Assembly (NCBI GenBank): GCA_028691435.1
Contig: JAQUZG010000001.1
Coordinates: 80,206 to 144,205, forward strand
Reading direction: 5' to 3'
DNA length: 64,000 nucleotides
DNA from: Candidatus Iainarchaeum sp.
Lineage (GTDB): Archaea > Iainarchaeota > Iainarchaeia > Iainarchaeales > JAAZKV01
The first letter of the stretch is position 1. Every line of letters begins with the position of its first letter. Under the pieces are notes generated by a model, which saw only the letters and a program-made list of their open reading frames with translations, did not search any database and was not told the DNA's origin. Below are positions 7,609 to 15,753 of the stretch, piece after piece. Position numbers and translations under genes: made by a program.

Positions 7609-9204
7609 ATGGCTAAGACTTATTTAAGTACAGTAAAATATGAAATTAAAGCAAGTTATGAAATTACAGGAATTGTAGATAAACCTGATATTATTGGTGC
7701 TATTTTTGGTCAAAGTGAAGGATTACTTGGTCAAGATATGGACTTAAAGGAATTACAACAAAATGGAAAACTTGGAAGAATAGAAATTTCTGTTAAAAAA
7801 GGAAAAGGAAAAACTAATGGGGAAATAATTATTCCATCTTCATTAGATAAAGTTAAAACAAGTATTCTTGCAGCAACAATAGAAACAGTAAATAAAGTTG
7901 GTCCATGTGATGCAGTAATAAAAATTCTTGGTATAGAAGATACTAGACAAGAAAAACGAAGTGTTATTACAGACCGTGCAAAAGAACTTTTGAAAAGTAT
8001 GCAAGCAAACGATGAATCTACAGAAAGTATTGAAATTGCTGAAGAAATTAAATCAGATATTAGAACTGAAAAAATTGTAAAATATAAAGGACTTGCTGCT
8101 GGGCCAGAAGTTGAAATGAGTGAAGAAATTATACTTGTTGAAGGAAGAGCAGATGTATTAAAACTATTAAGTTATGGTATAAAAAATGCAATTGAAATGA
8201 ATGGTAGTAATATTTCACCAGCTTTAATTGAATTATGTAAAGTAAAAAATGTAACAGTTTTAGTTGATGGTGATAGAGGCGGAGAATTAAATATAAAAAA
8301 ATTAGCTTCATTAACAAAAATTGATTTTGTTGCAAAAGCACCAGATGGAAAAGAAGTTGAAGAACTAACACAAAAAGAAATTTTACTTTCTTTAAAAAGA
8401 AAAGTTCCATTTGCTGAATCAATAAGAAATAATTCAAATCAAGTTGAACAAACAAATAATTTTAATCAAAATCAAGGAAATGGTTATAGAAATAATAATT
8501 TTGTTCAAAGACCATTTAATCCACACAATAATTTTGGTAATAGGCCAAATTTCAATAATAATGGTGGATTTAATAATAATTTTAATAATCGAAATAATTT
8601 CCAAGATAGAAACAATTTTGGTAATAGGCCTAATTTCAATAATAATAGAAATGGTCAGAATTTTCAAGGTAATGGTTTTAGGAATAATAATTTTGTTCAA
8701 AGACCTAATTTCAATAATAATCGGGATGGTCAGAATTTTCAAGGTAATGGTTTTAGGAATAATAATTTTGGTAATCGTCCTAATTTCAATTCACGACCTG
8801 GATTTAATCAAAGACCTAGTTTTGGGCAACCAAATTTTAGATCAGATGCTCCTGTAGAATTTGATCAAAATCCAAGATTTGAAAATCAAAATATTGTTAG
8901 AGAAGAAAGAAACGAAGTAGTAACACCAAAAGAAATTCTTAATTTAAAAAAAGATTTTGATAAATTAAAAGGAAAAGGAAAAGCACGACTACTTGACGAA
9001 AAATATAAAAAAATCAAAGATGTTGGCGTAAAAGAAATGGTTGACACTATTGCAAAATCAAAGAAAAAAGTACATGTTATAATGTATGATGGAGTAATTT
9101 CAAAAAAAGTAATTGATACTGCTGAAGAAAAAAACATCCCATATATTGTGGCTGTAAAAAAAGCAAAAGTATCTTCAACTAAAGTAAAATTAATTACAAT
9201 GTAA
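7609..9204 (+). CDS. dnaG: Archaeal DnaG primase / exosome subunit with Asn-rich insert
   Basis: A 531-residue DnaG-type protein. In archaea DnaG is mainly a subunit of the RNA exosome cap and binds poly(A), besides a possible primase role. The N-terminal domain (1-165) and TOPRIM domain (about 170-265) are well kept: Glu178 in LVEGRADV and Asp220/Asp222 in VDGDRGG. The C-terminal domain resumes near residue 431 with KARLLDEK and MYDGVISKKV. Between them, residues about 274-430 form a low-complexity Asn/Gly/Phe/Arg/Gln tract made of NNFGNRPNFNNN-like units, including an exact-period 75-bp repeat. A shorter tract of the same kind ends Csl4 elsewhere in this window. An AAGGGG ribosome site supports the start. 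Confidence 0.93.
   Translation: MAKTYLSTVKYEIKASYEITGIVDKPDIIGAIFGQSEGLLGQDMDLKELQQNGKLGRIEISVKKGKGKTNGEIIIPSSLDKVKTSILAATIETVNKVGPCDAVIKILGIEDTRQEKRSVITDRAKELLKSMQANDESTESIEIAEEIKSDIRTEKIVKYKGLAAGPEVEMSEEIILVEGRADVLKLLSYGIKNAIEMNGSNISPALIELCKVKNVTVLVDGDRGGELNIKKLASLTKIDFVAKAPDGKEVEELTQKEILLSLKRKVPFAESIRNNSNQVEQTNNFNQNQGNGYRNNNFVQRPFNPHNNFGNRPNFNNNGGFNNNFNNRNNFQDRNNFGNRPNFNNNRNGQNFQGNGFRNNNFVQRPNFNNNRDGQNFQGNGFRNNNFGNRPNFNSRPGFNQRPSFGQPNFRSDAPVEFDQNPRFENQNIVREERNEVVTPKEILNLKKDFDKLKGKGKARLLDEKYKKIKDVGVKEMVDTIAKSKKKVHVIMYDGVISKKVIDTAEEKNIPYIVAVKKAKVSSTKVKLITM
8629..8778 (+). repeat. Two 75-bp tandem repeats inside dnaG
   Basis: The start CCTAATTTCAATAATAAT recurs at 8629, 8704 and (partly) 8779, an exact 75-base spacing, so 25 residues are duplicated in frame. 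The copies differ in only a few positions (for example RNGQ versus RDGQ, FVQR versus FGNR), which suggests recent expansion of the low-complexity region by slippage or unequal exchange. Confidence 0.85.
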
Positions 9205-9347
9205 ACTTTTTTTTAAAAGTTTATAAAAAATCAAAGATTTAAACTCTAAAAATAATTTTTAGAGTTTACTAAATTATTTTTGTGCAACCTAATGGGTTGC
9301 GATTTATTTTTTTAAAAAAATTTGTTTGCAACTCAATTGAGTTGCAA
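9203..9347. terminator. Four consecutive inverted repeats between convergent genes
   Basis: Four hairpins fill the gap between dnaG and the minus-strand gene. AAACTTTT/AAAAGTTT overlaps the dnaG stop (9203-9222). A 13-bp repeat with arms AAACTCTAAAAAT lies at 9241-9267. GCAACC/GGTTGC lies at 9284-9300 and a perfect 22-bp palindrome centred on CAACTCAATTGAGTTG at 9326-9347. T- and A-rich tracts flank them on both sides. A bidirectional terminator is the simplest reading. Confidence 0.6.
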
Positions 9348-9360
9348 TTAAAAATTTGAA

Positions 9361-9861
9361 TTATTTTTTCTTTTTAAAAGCTCTAACTGGAGCATTTTTT
9401 TGTTTTAATTCTTTAAATGGTCTTAATGCTACTTGTGTTTCTTCAATTGGTAAAACAAAAGATGCGCTTAAGTAAAGATTTATTGCGAATAACAATAATG
9501 CTGCATATATGAATAATATTGCAACTGGGAATGTTAATGCAGTAATCTTCTGTCTTGTTGTTAAAAATGTTTGATTAGGTGGTATTTGTGCACCAGTAAT
9601 ATCTTTTAATGAACTTTTACAATCTTGAAATTGTAATTGTGAAAGAACTTTTTGTTCTGTTGTTACATCCATTGTTTTATAATCAATTATTCTTGAATCA
9701 ACAACGCATGTGTCAAAATCTCTTATAACTTGCCAAGAGTCAAAAACAACTGCAAAAGAATTAATAAACATCATAACTGCTATGATTATTAAAAAAATTG
9801 CGAATGATCTAACTAATGGGTTATAATCTGAACCTATTTTAAATAATGATAATTTTTTCAA
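9361..9861 (-). CDS. Small membrane protein, two transmembrane helices
   Basis: A 166-residue protein of unknown family. Two hydrophobic helices (about residues 19-40 and 108-132) flank a polar loop with Cys at about 52 and 81, which could form an extracellular disulfide. A third weakly hydrophobic stretch follows, then a basic tail ending FKKKK. Translation appears to start at TTG: no in-frame ATG exists until well inside the first helix, and a CGGGGGCG ribosome-site-like stretch lies about 8 bases upstream, with a TATA-like element before that. No enzymatic motif is visible. Confidence 0.65.
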   Translation of the reverse strand: MKKLSLFKIGSDYNPLVRSFAIFLIIIAVMMFINSFAVVFDSWQVIRDFDTCVVDSRIIDYKTMDVTTEQKVLSQLQFQDCKSSLKDITGAQIPPNQTFLTTRQKITALTFPVAILFIYAALLLFAINLYLSASFVLPIEETQVALRPFKELKQKNAPVRAFKKKK

Positions 9862-9898
9862 TCTAATCGCCCCCGATTTCTTAATTAATTAAGGAAAA

Positions 9899-9912
9899 CT
9901 TATATTTAAAGG
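9899..9912 (-). promoter_or_regulatory. TATA/BRE-like promoter for the 166-residue membrane protein
   Basis: Read on the minus strand the stretch is CCTTTAAATATAAG, a good archaeal TATA box with purine/pyrimidine context. Initiation about 25 bases downstream would leave a short leader holding the GGGGGCG ribosome site ahead of the TTG start. Confidence 0.5.
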
Positions 9913-10079
9913 TTGTTAATAATTGTTTTTTGAAAATCTTATAAATGAAATAAATGTAGTTACCTCTTTTTATTAAATATAACAATTTTTATAAATTAGT
10001 TGATGTTTGTTTAACTTTTCATTTTTCTAACTTTTTTAAAATAATAGTATTAATGTTTAGTTAATTTATTTTACTTAAA

Positions 10080-11468
10080 CTAAATTTTGCCAATTCGTTT
10101 GATGCCATGTGTTCGCATATATTCTTGCCAAACAATAAACACTATGCCTTTTGAAGCATCAAGATCTTTTCCACCAATCCTTAATTTTTTTGCGAATTGC
10201 TCAATTGTTTCAATTAATCCATTAAAATCAGTAATCACTGCATTATGGGCTGCTTTTGGATTTTTATAAAACCCAGCTGTATCCAAATCTAATAATGTTG
10301 AGGATGCAGTAATATTATGTCCTGAAAAAACGCTCATTCCTTGTGAAGATAAAGATCCGCCTAATCTAACATCAAATGCGTATAATGATAATGCTAACCT
10401 ACATGAAAAAACAAATAATAATTCTTTTTTTACCTCATTTAATGAAACAAATTTTTTTGCTATTCTTGAATAAACTTTGCCTGTTTTAAGTGAATCCTTT
10501 GTTAGATTTATCCCATAGTAGTCCATTGTTTGTCTCCAATCTTCATCAAATCTAAATTTATTAAGTTCCATAATCCTATGATTCAATGGGACGGAATATG
10601 CAAAATAAATTGGATTTTTAATTTTTCCTTTTAAACTTGTGGCAGCTAAACCTTTCATTAATTTAAACCATCTAGCTCCCTTAAGATTTTTAATTGCTTT
10701 TTTTTCTTCTAAAGAAAGATATTTAGAATATTTCTTTATAAATGCATCTGGGTTTTTAATTGCAAGGGGAACTTGTTGTAAATCAAAAACTGCAATTGGA
10801 TTCATAACACTTACTCGTCTTATAGCAGTAATTGAAAAATATTTTCTTACAAAAGGATCTGTTTTTAATTTAACTAATTCGTTTCTCAATAAGTTAGCAT
10901 TTTCAATTGCGTTTGTAATTGTTTCTTCTCTTGCTAATCCAATATATCTCTGTTCTACAACATTTGGCCATCGTACGTATTCAAAAATAGATTTTACATT
11001 TGAATCAGTACTCACTTTGTTTTTAAATTTTGACCTTCGTTTAATTTCATTTTCAGCTAATTTTGAAAAAAAATCATCATCCCTAAATAAACCATTCGCT
11101 TCAAAACTTTTTTTTAATTTTATTTCAATCTGTTCTTTAGATAAATTTGATTCAGATTCTGACTTAATCCTATTTTGTGATGCCCCCGTCCCCTTCATTA
11201 CCAAAGTCATTTGTCTATTTGATTTTCCTTTTGGGGAAGTAGCAAAACTTCGCCCATGCGCCCCATCAAATTTAGTTTCAGGAGTCTTAATTGGAACAAG
11301 GTATAAATTTCTAGTATCATGCCCATTTTCACGTAAACTTTCACCTACTTTTAAACGATGAACTGGGACTAGTAGGCTTCTTTGGTTTTTCAATGCTTTA
11401 TGATCAAGCGGTAAATCTAGTCTAAGTCTTGCTAAAACTGACATTGAATTAATTCTTTTTCTATGCAT
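10080..11468 (-). CDS. Unidentified 462-residue protein, faintly SelO/kinase-like
   Basis: I do not recognise this protein with confidence. It is soluble-looking, basic, and has no signal peptide or membrane helix. Some stretches recall SelO/YdiU pseudokinases in order and spacing: TLVMKGTGAS (compare the ATP-binding LKGAG), LAREETITNAIENANLL, ITAIRRVSV, and near residue 385 QGMSVFSGHNITASSTLLDL (compare SelO's NMSI segment). Overall length also fits SelO. However the metal-binding Asp/Asn pair of SelO is not conserved, so the similarity may be chance or may mark a degenerate relative. It stands alone between AT-rich gaps. Start at the first ATG; MSVLARL eight residues later is an alternative. 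Confidence 0.6.
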   Translation of the reverse strand: MHRKRINSMSVLARLRLDLPLDHKALKNQRSLLVPVHRLKVGESLRENGHDTRNLYLVPIKTPETKFDGAHGRSFATSPKGKSNRQMTLVMKGTGASQNRIKSESESNLSKEQIEIKLKKSFEANGLFRDDDFFSKLAENEIKRRSKFKNKVSTDSNVKSIFEYVRWPNVVEQRYIGLAREETITNAIENANLLRNELVKLKTDPFVRKYFSITAIRRVSVMNPIAVFDLQQVPLAIKNPDAFIKKYSKYLSLEEKKAIKNLKGARWFKLMKGLAATSLKGKIKNPIYFAYSVPLNHRIMELNKFRFDEDWRQTMDYYGINLTKDSLKTGKVYSRIAKKFVSLNEVKKELLFVFSCRLALSLYAFDVRLGGSLSSQGMSVFSGHNITASSTLLDLDTAGFYKNPKAAHNAVITDFNGLIETIEQFAKKLRIGGKDLDASKGIVFIVWQEYMRTHGIKRIGKI

Positions 11469-11727
11469 ATCATTATTTATTTTTTAAAATTAATAATATT
11501 AACTATTATTAAAAAAGAGTTTGTTTACTTTATTCAATGATTTTAAGTTATGTATTTTAATTCAAAATTAATTGAAATATTTTTTTATTAAATTTATTGT
11601 AAAAAGGTTAAATTTGATTAAATATATTGTAAAAGAATGTTAATTGAACATATAAATCCAAGCACATAAAAAAATCAAAATTATATTATTTCTAGAAATT
11701 ATTTCATATAATTTAAAAATTAATTAA
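11469..11727. other. AT-rich gap with imperfect direct repeat
   Basis: This spacer between two minus-strand genes contains no open frame I can support. TTAAATTTATTGTAAAA near 11588 and TTAAATATATTGTAAAA near 11618 form an imperfect 30-base direct repeat. It must contain the promoter of the 462-residue protein's gene on its left side. Confidence 0.4.
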
Positions 11728-12276
11728 TTATCTCAAGTTTAAATTAGTTAATCCATTAAAAAGTTTCACTGGAATTGTTTTTTTTAATTTACTAACATCA
11801 AGATATGATATCTGTCCAGTTTCATCTTTTATTAAAATTGATAATTTTTTAGTAAATGGGTGAGTAGTTATTTCAATAAATTTTCCACCATAAATTTTTC
11901 CGCTATTGCTTATGAATGCGATTTGATCGCCAGGATAAACTCCTATAACTAATTTTCTTGCTTTTAATTCAATTTTTGAAATTGGGCCTCTTGCAAGTCT
12001 TTTTGCAAGTAATTTTTCATTAAACATTTCTTTTCTTCTTTGTGTAATATTTTTACTTATTTCTGTAAGATTTCCAATGGCTATTAAGTCAGCTCTGTTT
12101 TTTGGTCTTTGATTTTTTAATACTGTTTTTGTTGCTCTATCTTGTTCTCTTGCATGTTCTGATGCTTCTATTGCTTTTTCTCTTTCTTTAATTAGTCTTT
12201 TTTTTCTTAATTGATATTTTACTCTATCAGTCACAGTTGGCTTTGGTTTTCTTGCAAGCATATTTAATCTACTCAT
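11728..12276 (-). CDS. Basic unidentified protein (182 residues)
   Basis: The first 95 residues are very basic and helical with several KKRLIKEREK-like stretches, suggesting RNA, DNA or ribosome binding. The last 80 residues are predicted beta-rich (LVIGVYPGDQIAFISNSGKI, GGKFIEITTH, LSILIKDETGQISYLDV), consistent with a small barrel. No known family is evident. The gene lies 15 bases downstream of the TraB-like gene on the same strand, so they form an operon. A nucleic-acid-associated role is inferred from composition only. Confidence 0.65.
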   Translation of the reverse strand: MSRLNMLARKPKPTVTDRVKYQLRKKRLIKEREKAIEASEHAREQDRATKTVLKNQRPKNRADLIAIGNLTEISKNITQRRKEMFNEKLLAKRLARGPISKIELKARKLVIGVYPGDQIAFISNSGKIYGGKFIEITTHPFTKKLSILIKDETGQISYLDVSKLKKTIPVKLFNGLTNLNLR

Positions 12277-12291
12277 TTTTAATTTATATAT

Positions 12292-13053
12292 TTATCTTTT
12301 AGTTTTAAAATGTCTAAACACACTTTTTGAAGATTGTCTTGAGTGTAATTCTGCTAACGATTGGTTAATTGGTGCTTTCTTTCTTTTTTTTAATAAAGCT
12401 ATTTTTAATGAATTTAAAACACGTTGTTTTGTTTTTGATTTTTTAGCATTATCATTTATAATTTCTCTGATTAATTTTCTTTCTCGTCCAAAAATTATTG
12501 TATTAATTGAAATATTTGTTAAATCTTTAAATTGACTTAATTGTTCTCTTAAATTCGCTATGTGGCCAGCGCCCACAATAACAAAAATTAAACTATTTGC
12601 TCTTGTGTATGCACTAGCTCTAATATTTGCACTCATTGCATGTTCTCTTAAGTTTTCTAAAATTTCTAATTTTTTTGAATTAGTTTTTGAAAATTTTTTC
12701 TTTAATAAATCCGTTATTTTATTGTGTTGTTGTTTAATACTCTTTGATTCAATAGGTATAATTTCAATACCTCTTTTTTTAGCAGTTATAATTATTTCTT
12801 CAAAAGCGTTATAATCACTAAATAATTCATTAACTTTTTCTTTGTCTTCTGGAGATCCAAATCTTTTAATAGCAATTTTATAATTATTTATTTGTTGAAA
12901 AATTTCATTATAATTAAATGGAACTTCAAGAGCAATTCTTGAATTTCTTGGTAATTTTTGAATATAATTAATTATAGCTTCATGACATTTTAATTGATTG
13001 TCATGTACTAATGGAATTAATTCAATTTTTGGTAATAAATTAGTTTGAACCAT
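12292..13053 (-). CDS. TraB/ChaN-fold-like protein
   Basis: A 253-residue protein with scattered features of the TraB/TIKI/ChaN superfamily. The N-terminal part holds LIPLVHDNQ and RIALEVPFNYNE (a Glu in the same place as the family's conserved acidic residue), and later FVIVGAGHIANLREQL matches the family's VVGAGHxxGI element. The usual N-terminal GxxH motif is replaced by LVHD. Members are thought to be metal-dependent peptidases or haem/peptide-binding proteins. The C-terminal 60 residues are strongly basic (LLKKRKKAP), which is unusual for this fold and may contact nucleic acid or membranes. It precedes the basic 182-residue protein in an operon and follows the thrS terminator. Confidence 0.55.
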   Translation of the reverse strand: MVQTNLLPKIELIPLVHDNQLKCHEAIINYIQKLPRNSRIALEVPFNYNEIFQQINNYKIAIKRFGSPEDKEKVNELFSDYNAFEEIIITAKKRGIEIIPIESKSIKQQHNKITDLLKKKFSKTNSKKLEILENLREHAMSANIRASAYTRANSLIFVIVGAGHIANLREQLSQFKDLTNISINTIIFGRERKLIREIINDNAKKSKTKQRVLNSLKIALLKKRKKAPINQSLAELHSRQSSKSVFRHFKTKR

Positions 13054-13109
13054 AATTAATCAATGTTTATTTGGTTTAAAATAACTTTTGATTTTAAAAA
13101 AAATAGAAA

Positions 13110-13137
13110 TTTAACATTGTGATTAAACAATGTTAAA
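13110..13137 (-). terminator. thrS terminator hairpin
   Basis: TTTAACATTGT and ACAATGTTAAA form a perfect 11-bp stem with a 6-base loop. On the minus strand, downstream of thrS, it is followed by a T-rich tract. It separates thrS from the TraB-like operon. Confidence 0.65.
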
Positions 13138-13147
13138 TGTAATTAAT

Positions 13148-14896
13148 CTAATTTAATGTTTTTTCTTTGATTTCTTTTTTTACTTGATCAATAAATTCAT
13201 CAAGTGTCATTGTTTTTTGTTCATTTTGTCTATTTCTTATAGTTACTGTTTTATTTTCTTGTTCTTTTGCCCCGGCAACAATTAAATAAGGAACTTTTTC
13301 TTTTTGTCCCTCTCTAATTCGATAACCTAGAGTTTCGTTTCTGTCATCAAGTTTTACTCGAATTTCTTCATCAAGTAATTTTGAATTAATTTCTTTAGCA
13401 TACTCGCTAAAATTTTCAGAAACTGGTATGATTATAGCTTGAACTGGAGAAAGCCATGTTGGAAATTTTCCTCCAAAATGCTCAATTATAATTCCTGTGA
13501 ATCGTTCAAAAGAACCAAATGGAGCTCTATGGATCATTACTGGTCTATGGTCTTTTCCATCTGTGCCGGTATAATTCAAATCAAATCTATCTGGTAAATT
13601 ATAATCTAGTTGTATTGTTCCAGTTTGCCATTCTCTTCCTATTGCATCATTAATTACAATATCTGCTTTTGGGCCATAGAACGCTGCATCTCCTTCTTCA
13701 ATTGTAAAATTAATGTTTTTTTCTTTAACAACATCGATTATTTCTTGTGTTGCTTTTTCCCAAATTTCTTTTGGCCCAACATATTTGTCACTATTTGGAT
13801 CACGTGTGCCAATTCTCACTCTAAAATTTTTTAATCCAAGAGTATTCATTACATCCATTACTAAATCAAATACTCCTTTGAATTCTTGTTTTACTTGTTC
13901 TTGTGTACAAAAAATATGGGCATCGTCTTGAGTAAACCCTCTTACTCTTAAAAGTCCTGATAATTCTCCACTTTTTTCATATCTATAAACTGTTCCCATT
14001 TCACTTATTCTAAGTGGAAGCTCTCTATAACTTCTTTTTGTCTTTGCATAATATTCAATATGAAAAGGACAATTCATTGGTTTTAGATAATATTCTTCAT
14101 CATCAATTTTTATTGGAGCATACATTATATCTTTATAATGTGCTAAATGCCCTGATGTAGAAAAGAGGTCTGATTTACCAATGTGTGGAGTTATCATAAA
14201 TTGATATCCTCTTTTTTGTTGTTCTTTAATTAAGAAATTTTGTAATTGCATTCTAAGCATTGTTCCATTTGGGCACCAAATTGGAAGGCCTCTTCCAACT
14301 TTTTCACTCATCATGTACAAATCTAATTCTTTTCCAAGTTTAATGTTAGAATTTTCTTCAGCTTTTTTTCGTAGTTCAATCCACTCATTAAGTTCTTGTT
14401 TTGTTTTAAATGCGATTCCATAAACTCTTTGTAATTGTTTATTTTTTTCATTACCTTTCCAGTAAGCTGATGAAATTTTTAATAGTTTTATTGTCCCTAT
14501 TTCACCAACATTGTCTAAATGTGGGCCTTTACACATATCAATAAATTGACCATTTGTGTAAGTTGAAATTTCTTTTTCACCGTTTGCTTGGAGATCGTTG
14601 ATCATTTCAATTTTATATTTATTTTTTTCAAATATTTTTTTTGCTTCGTCAATTGAAACATTTTTTTGAATCATTTTATCTTTTCTTTTAAGTATTTGAT
14701 TCATTTTTTGTTCAATTTTATCAAGATCACTTTCTTTTAGATTGTAATCTAAATCAAAATCATAATGAAATCCTTGTTCTATTGGTGGACCAATTGCGAT
14801 TAGAGCCGTCGGATATTCACTAGTTAGTGCTTCTGCGAACACGTGTGCACTTGTGTGCCAAAACTTTTCCATATATTCTTTATCCGATTTTTCCAT
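13148..14896 (-). CDS. thrS: Threonyl-tRNA synthetase, bacterial type without TGS domain
   Basis: A 582-residue class II synthetase that charges tRNA-Thr. It has the N2 editing domain with HTSAH (His14, His18) and the DMCKGPH Cys/His pair (122, 126), which removes mis-acylated serine. The catalytic core holds zinc-binding MNCPFH, RGFTQDDAHIFC and the motif 3 region GSFERF, and the C-terminal anticodon domain is complete. This is the bacterial layout; most archaeal ThrRS carry an unrelated D-aminoacyl-tRNA deacylase-like editing domain instead. The usual N-terminal TGS domain (about 60 residues) is absent, and upstream sequence does not encode it in frame. A GGAGGATTGAT ribosome site supports the start. 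Confidence 0.95.
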   Translation of the reverse strand: MEKSDKEYMEKFWHTSAHVFAEALTSEYPTALIAIGPPIEQGFHYDFDLDYNLKESDLDKIEQKMNQILKRKDKMIQKNVSIDEAKKIFEKNKYKIEMINDLQANGEKEISTYTNGQFIDMCKGPHLDNVGEIGTIKLLKISSAYWKGNEKNKQLQRVYGIAFKTKQELNEWIELRKKAEENSNIKLGKELDLYMMSEKVGRGLPIWCPNGTMLRMQLQNFLIKEQQKRGYQFMITPHIGKSDLFSTSGHLAHYKDIMYAPIKIDDEEYYLKPMNCPFHIEYYAKTKRSYRELPLRISEMGTVYRYEKSGELSGLLRVRGFTQDDAHIFCTQEQVKQEFKGVFDLVMDVMNTLGLKNFRVRIGTRDPNSDKYVGPKEIWEKATQEIIDVVKEKNINFTIEEGDAAFYGPKADIVINDAIGREWQTGTIQLDYNLPDRFDLNYTGTDGKDHRPVMIHRAPFGSFERFTGIIIEHFGGKFPTWLSPVQAIIIPVSENFSEYAKEINSKLLDEEIRVKLDDRNETLGYRIREGQKEKVPYLIVAGAKEQENKTVTIRNRQNEQKTMTLDEFIDQVKKEIKEKTLN

Positions 14897-15036
14897 TTAA
14901 TCAATCCTCCACATATTAAATTTCTACTTAATAACTTTTAAAAAAGCAATTATTTTATAATGTTATAAAATTTTTTAAAAAATCAAATTTTATTAATAAA
15001 TTATCAATATTAATAATTTGCTTTAAAATCAGTTAA

Positions 15037-15627
15037 TTATCTCGTTGCACGTTTGCATCTTTCTCTTCCACAAAGAGAGTGAAACTCTGTGCAAAAATAA
15101 TTTCCATCACTTATTTTTAAAAATTTGCAATTGTCCCAACTAGTGTCTCCTCTAAATGTTGAACCACTTTGTTTTATTACATTGGCAACAATATTACAAT
15201 GTTGTTTTCCAATTTTTTGATTAGTTGTAGAAAAATTTTCATTTGATTTACTGTCTTGAATTTCTTCAACAATTGGTTGAGGTTTAGCATAATAAATTTC
15301 ACTATCACTTGATTTTTTTGGTTCATCCGAATTGATATTTTGATTAATTAAAGGTTCATTAGAATCCATATTGTTTATATCATTACTTTCAATTGATTGA
15401 GAATAACTTGGTTTTACCCCATATTTTTCTTGAGCTTGACTAATTAGTGATTCTTGATTAGAATCTTGACTTTTTAGACTTTCTTTTAAATCATTAAATG
15501 CACTTTTATCACATGACTCCCCATCTATGATTTTACCAGCACTTGCCTTTATTTCAGAATTAGCTCTTCTTTGTTCAATATGTCTATCTGTTTGTTTTGC
15601 AGATGCTAACATGTCTCTCATTGCCAT
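15037..15627 (-). CDS. Unidentified protein with Cys-rich C-terminal domain
   Basis: A 196-residue protein. The N-terminal 130 residues are polar, Ser/Asn/Gln-rich and probably disordered. The last 55 residues hold five Cys at KQHC, WDNCKF, NYFC, HSLC and ERCKR, in a spacing that suggests a small zinc- or cluster-binding domain, or disulfides if exported. There is no signal peptide. I start at the first ATG (MAMRDMLAS); a TTG two codons upstream is less likely. It lies upstream of thrS on the same strand but separated by about 140 AT-rich bases. No family recognised. Confidence 0.6.
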   Translation of the reverse strand: MAMRDMLASAKQTDRHIEQRRANSEIKASAGKIIDGESCDKSAFNDLKESLKSQDSNQESLISQAQEKYGVKPSYSQSIESNDINNMDSNEPLINQNINSDEPKKSSDSEIYYAKPQPIVEEIQDSKSNENFSTTNQKIGKQHCNIVANVIKQSGSTFRGDTSWDNCKFLKISDGNYFCTEFHSLCGRERCKRATR

Positions 15628-15753
15628 ATACAAATATAATGACTAATATTGGCTTAAAAATCTTTTCAAAACAACATTTTACTAAATTTTTAGTTTAATT
15701 CAACCAATTATATCCTTTTAACTTATTTTTGATTTTAATATATTTGATTAATT

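Noticed and set aside
8444..8857. Overlapping open frames in other phases across the dnaG repeat region
   Set aside because: They arise from AAT/ATT-rich repeats read in the wrong phase and give Ile-rich sequence with no motif, while the DnaG frame has family signatures on both sides.
8428..8898. CRISPR-like or other repeat array in the Asn-rich dnaG region
   Set aside because: The repeats are in frame, lack unique spacers of constant length and encode continuous low-complexity protein. They are coding tandem repeats.
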